A DNA stretch of 7,582 nt from Nanobdellota archaeon (GTDB lineage: Archaea > Nanobdellota > Nanobdellia > Woesearchaeales > JAUYGA01): assembly GCA_030690755.1 (NCBI GenBank), contig JAUYGA010000264.1, forward strand, positions 1 to 7,582. The letters run 5' to 3'. A model generated the notes under the pieces. The model searched no databases. It had not been told where the DNA came from and worked only from the letters and a program-made list of their open reading frames with translations. Every line of letters begins with the position of its first letter. The stretch's first letter is position 1. Of this stretch, positions 4,902 through 7,582 are shown one piece after another. The position numbers were made by a program, and so were the translations under genes.

Positions 4902-6506
4902 TTGAAAATACTTGAGAAAGTCTATATTAACAATTTCAGGGAAAGTTTAAAGAAAGTCGACCAGGACATTTATGATTTGGTTTATGTAAGTAAAGCCAAA
5001 CAAAACATTCTTGATAACCTTATTGGCAATTTCGATCCTAACATAGCTGAAAGTGAAAAAGCAAAATTATCAAAATTAATCAAATCAGAACTTCTCTTGG
5101 TTAAAACGGTTTTGAGGAATGATTGGAAAAAAGCATTAATCTTCAAAATTATAGATAACTTGAAAAACCATCACAACAACTATGATAAAGGCGTTATTTA
5201 CAATACATCCAATCTTAGGTTCATAGAAAAATATCGCGGAGAAAAAGCATTGAAGGTGGCAAAGGAACTGCTGACAAAAGAGATAAAGCAGCTCCCAAAA
5301 GAGCTTGAGGAATTCTTCTCGACAGAACAGGATTATGAAAACCTGATAAAGAAAGATTATCATGCGCTCCTTAAGTTTGAAGAATGCCTAAAAAACATAA
5401 GAAGCAGTTGTTCAAGACATCTGAAACTTCTGAAGGAAAAAGACCAGCAAGGCATAAAAGAGATCCTGGCAATAAACAATAGCATAAAAGCAAACGACAA
5501 CCTCATGGACTATTATACCGCATCAATAATAAGAAAAATAATCATACAGATAAAACTGAGAAATTTGATAAATAAATTAAAAACGCAAACAGTAAGCAAA
5601 AGAAAGACCGCATTCTTTGTTTTCGGCGGGATGGAAAAAAGATATCTGCCTTTGATAAACAGGTATGTTGATTCTATAAAGAAAACGCACAATGCAAAGT
5701 TCAGCAAGATGTCAAACTTCCTCTACAAGGCATCATTAAAGGATTTTGACCTGTATTTTGTGGTGTGCATCGGCGCAAGCTCAAAATACTATCCTCCTTA
5801 TTACTACATACCCAGCGCTGATGATATCGCCAAATTCATAAAAACAAATTTTGAAGATAGATGGATAAAAGGAATCTACTTATTTGGCGTCTGCGGCTCT
5901 TTCACAGACAAAAAAGGCACAAGATATGTACCTAATGAAATCAGCAACCTGTTCTATTTTTTTGAAAAACGGGTTGAATTCAAAGACCTAAGAGACATCA
6001 GGAAGAAATGCATAAAAGTGGATAATTGCCTCAAGAATGTCATTGAAGGCAAAACCAAATCAAAGATTTTTACCTGCTCCACTTTGTTCAACGAATCTGT
6101 CGTACATATGCTGCCCGAAGAGTATCGTGATATAAGAGCGAAAATAGAGCAGGATAGGAGCATTCCAAACAAAGACAAGCGGGAAAGAATCCTTGAAGCA
6201 GTCCATGAGTACAAGAAGAAAAAATTCAAGCTGTTTGCAAAACACATAAAAGACAAGAACATTGCAAACGGCGTTGAGATGGAAAGTTATGTTTTTGCGC
6301 AGAACTTTCCAAAAAAACTAGGCATCTATCTGGAAGTATCTGATAATGTCCTGAGATCTGAAGACATATCATTTGACATGAAAACATTTTATGATAATGT
6401 CAGCAAGCATTTTGATGTCATAATCGAAAAAATAATAAATGAGCTCGAAAAGGGGAAAAATCTTAAAAGAAAAAAAACAAAAATAATCAAAAAGAGAAAA
6501 TTATGA
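4902..6506 (+). CDS. Helical domain fused to a nucleoside phosphorylase-like domain
   Basis: A 534-residue soluble protein. Residues 1-230 are almost entirely charged helix, possibly coiled coil, with no motif I recognise. Residues 235-515 resemble the PNP/MTA-SAH nucleosidase fold. FFVFGGMEKRYLP (238-250) fits the first strand (compare GAMEEE). YLFGVCGSF (326-334) fits the glycine-rich GxxGG turn. TCSTLFNES (391-399) fits the SGDxF region. NGVEMESYVFAQ followed by LEVSDN (456-482) matches the EME...SD signature, with Glu461 and Asp481 at the ribose-binding and base-protonating positions. The glutamate matching E. coli MTAN Glu12 appears to be Arg247, so activity is uncertain. Residues 517-534 form a lysine/arginine-rich tail that may bind nucleic acid. 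The start is TTG with GGTG upstream. The stop overlaps the hjc start by four bases (ATGA), suggesting coupling. The fold call is by eye. Confidence 0.7.
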   Translation: MKILEKVYINNFRESLKKVDQDIYDLVYVSKAKQNILDNLIGNFDPNIAESEKAKLSKLIKSELLLVKTVLRNDWKKALIFKIIDNLKNHHNNYDKGVIYNTSNLRFIEKYRGEKALKVAKELLTKEIKQLPKELEEFFSTEQDYENLIKKDYHALLKFEECLKNIRSSCSRHLKLLKEKDQQGIKEILAINNSIKANDNLMDYYTASIIRKIIIQIKLRNLINKLKTQTVSKRKTAFFVFGGMEKRYLPLINRYVDSIKKTHNAKFSKMSNFLYKASLKDFDLYFVVCIGASSKYYPPYYYIPSADDIAKFIKTNFEDRWIKGIYLFGVCGSFTDKKGTRYVPNEISNLFYFFEKRVEFKDLRDIRKKCIKVDNCLKNVIEGKTKSKIFTCSTLFNESVVHMLPEEYRDIRAKIEQDRSIPNKDKRERILEAVHEYKKKKFKLFAKHIKDKNIANGVEMESYVFAQNFPKKLGIYLEVSDNVLRSEDISFDMKTFYDNVSKHFDVIIEKIINELEKGKNLKRKKTKIIKKRKL

Positions 6507-6892
6507 GTAGAAAATCACGCGGTATTGCAGGCGAACGGGAACTTGTCCATAAGTTTTGGGGAAATGGGTGGGCATGCATAAGAGTTGCTGGTTCTGGTTC
6601 TTCAAGATATCCTTGTCCTGATCTGCTTGCAGGAAATAACCTAAGAAAGCTGGCAATAGAATGCAAATTAGTCAAAAGTATGGACAAATACTTATCAGAT
6701 GAAGAATTAAAGCAATTAAAGACGTTTGCTGAAAAATTCGGAGCAGAATCATGGTTAGCTATAAAATTTAAAGGTTTTGATTGGCTATTCATTAATTTAG
6801 AAGATTTAAAAGAGACAAATAAAGGCGCAGGGATATCTTTTGAGGCAGCAAAGCTAAAAGGACTTTCATTTGATGAATTAATAGAAAAATAA
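6503..6892 (+). CDS. hjc: Holliday junction resolvase Hjc
   Basis: A 129-residue archaeal Hjc, the dimeric nuclease that cuts four-way DNA junctions in homologous recombination and fork repair. The PD-(D/E)XK catalytic set is intact: Glu11 in GERELV, Ser31 in VAGSGSS, Asp40 in CPDLLAG, and Glu53 and Lys55 in AIECKLVK. SWLAIKFKGFDWLFI is the usual penultimate strand pair. The length is normal, with a C-terminal extension (GAGISFEAAKLKGLSFDELI) seen in some archaeal members. The start ATG sits within the TGA of the preceding gene (ATGA), so translation is probably coupled to the phosphorylase-like protein. A T-rich terminator follows the stop. Confidence 0.94.
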   Translation: MSRKSRGIAGERELVHKFWGNGWACIRVAGSGSSRYPCPDLLAGNNLRKLAIECKLVKSMDKYLSDEELKQLKTFAEKFGAESWLAIKFKGFDWLFINLEDLKETNKGAGISFEAAKLKGLSFDELIEK

Positions 6893-6905
6893 ACCAGTTA
6901 TCGCC

Positions 6906-6929
6906 CTTTAAGCGGTTTTAAAGCTTTTT
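6906..6929 (+). terminator. AT-rich hairpin and T-tract after hjc
   Basis: CTTTAA (6906-6911) and TTAAAG (6918-6923) form a 6-bp stem with a GCGGTT loop, followed by CTTTTT. It lies 14 bases after the hjc stop and probably ends the phosphorylase-like/hjc transcript. Confidence 0.5.
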
Positions 6930-6943
6930 CTCAAAAACGAAAC

Positions 6944-6952
6944 ATTTAAAAA
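6944..6952 (+). promoter_or_regulatory. Box A-like site far upstream of tfe
   Basis: ATTTAAAAA sits in a 14-base sequence identical to that at the radical SAM promoter. Transcription would start near 6974, about 120 bases before tfe, giving a long leader or a short RNA. No coding frame of note starts there. Confidence 0.4.
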
Positions 6953-7046
6953 GGCAATTTACCAATATTTCAGTATAAAACAGAAGTTAAAGGCAAAACA
7001 GGCGGTACTCAAAGCTTAGGTTTATTTCTTGATTTGCTTAAGCTAT

Positions 7047-7053
7047 CTTATAT
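7047..7053 (+). promoter_or_regulatory. Proximal box A candidate of tfe
   Basis: CTTATAT is TATA-like and would place the transcription start near 7076, with a leader of about 17 bases before the ATG at 7093. It is weaker than the upstream ATTTAAAAA site. Confidence 0.35.
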
Positions 7054-7092
7054 GGACAAAACCATAAAACAAAGTGAAGTAAGGCTGAAAAA

Positions 7093-7582
7093 ATGAAACT
7101 TGGAAATAAAGTTGTTGATGATGTTGTTTCAGAAGTTGCCGGCGAAGATGTTCTTCCGCTAGTCAAAGCGCTGAAGAACAAAAAAAATGTTTCAGAGTTC
7201 AAGCTTGCTGAAGATATTGACAGGGAAATAAACGAAGTCAGAAATATGCTTTATCGTTTGTATAATGCGAATCTCGTCTCATTCATAAGGAAAAAAGACA
7301 AGAAAAAAGGGTGGTACATTTACTATTGGACCTTCAATGTAAAACGCGTGAAGTATCTTTCATTGGAGCTGAAAAAGAAAAAACTGACAAAACTGATTAG
7401 CCGAATCGATAGGGAAAAAAGCGCAGAATTCTTTTTATGCTCTGCAAACCAGTGCATACGGCTTGATTTCTCGCAGGCGATTGATTTCAATTTCAAATGC
7501 CCTGAGTGCGGCTCTCTTATGAACCAGGAGAACAGCGACCAGATAATAAAAGATCTTGAAAAAGAAGTGAAAGATTTGCAGA
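7093..7582 (+). CDS. tfe: Transcription factor E (TFE alpha), 3' end outside window
   Basis: 163 codons are visible and the frame runs off the right edge. TFE is the archaeal homologue of the TFIIE alpha N-terminus; it helps open promoters after TBP and TFB have recruited RNA polymerase. Residues about 5-95 form the extended winged helix (VSEFKLAEDIDREINEVRNMLYRLYNANLVSF in pieces, then KGWYIYYWTFN, the basic and aromatic wing). Residues 112-142 form the zinc ribbon with Cys116-x4-Cys121 and Cys136-x2-Cys139. The final IIKDLEKEVKDL is the usual C-terminal helix, so only a few residues to a few tens are missing. ATG at 7093 follows an in-frame TGA with no better start. There is no strong ribosome binding site. 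Confidence 0.93.
   Translation, partial: MKLGNKVVDDVVSEVAGEDVLPLVKALKNKKNVSEFKLAEDIDREINEVRNMLYRLYNANLVSFIRKKDKKKGWYIYYWTFNVKRVKYLSLELKKKKLTKLISRIDREKSAEFFLCSANQCIRLDFSQAIDFNFKCPECGSLMNQENSDQIIKDLEKEVKDLQ

Noticed and set aside
5954..6262. Minus-strand frames inside the phosphorylase-like gene
   Set aside because: Low-complexity, phenylalanine- and serine-rich translations are typical of the reverse strand of lysine-rich genes; there is no start signal or domain.
7013..7044. Inverted repeat AGCTTA/TAAGCT upstream of tfe
   Set aside because: Six base pairs with a 20-base loop in AT-rich DNA is within chance expectation.

Overview
The window looks like chromosomal DNA from an archaeon. It carries an archaeal-type histone, the Holliday-junction resolvase Hjc, a GINS subunit, tRNase Z and the general transcription factor TFE. 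Promoters have TATA-like (box A) sequences, often ATTTAAA(A/G)A. The coding DNA is AT-rich and lysine-rich with short intergenic gaps. The compact proteins suggest a DPANN-type lineage (Woesearchaeota/Pacearchaeota-like), but that placement is inference.

Layout. A radical SAM enzyme (minus strand, 3' end outside the window) occupies 1-1103. It is divergent from a GINS51-like replication gene (1700-2329, +). The roughly 600 bases between them hold the most unusual DNA here: a block of nested inverted repeats that is about 55-57% GC in the two lines I counted by hand (1261-1380), against about 23% in an A-rich intergenic line (4801-4860). Its core (1239-1419) can fold into a 24-bp outer stem with two side arms. 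A box A matching the tRNase Z promoter over 13 bases sits just before it, and a T-rich tract follows it. It is therefore a candidate structured RNA gene or a cruciform/mobile DNA element. Perfect 15-bp inverted repeats at 1149-1163 and 1582-1596 bracket the whole block.

Next come tRNase Z (2399-3289, +), meeting tail to tail and overlapping by 11 bases a GNAT-like protein (3279-4202, -), and an archaeal histone (4346-4558, -) with a strong ribosome binding site and a T8 terminator. An A-rich intergenic stretch separates the histone from a 534-residue protein (4902-6506, +). That protein joins a novel helical N-terminal half to a nucleoside phosphorylase/MTA-SAH nucleosidase-like C-terminal half and ends in a basic tail. 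It overlaps hjc (6503-6892, +) by four bases (ATGA), so the two are probably translationally coupled. The window ends in tfe (7093 onward, +), whose last codons lie outside.

Most genes serve information processing: replication (GINS), recombination (Hjc), chromatin (histone), transcription (TFE) and tRNA 3' processing (RNase Z). The radical SAM, GNAT-like and phosphorylase-like proteins have no assigned substrate. The two observations most worth following are the palindromic block at 1149-1596 and the helical/phosphorylase fusion coupled to Hjc.
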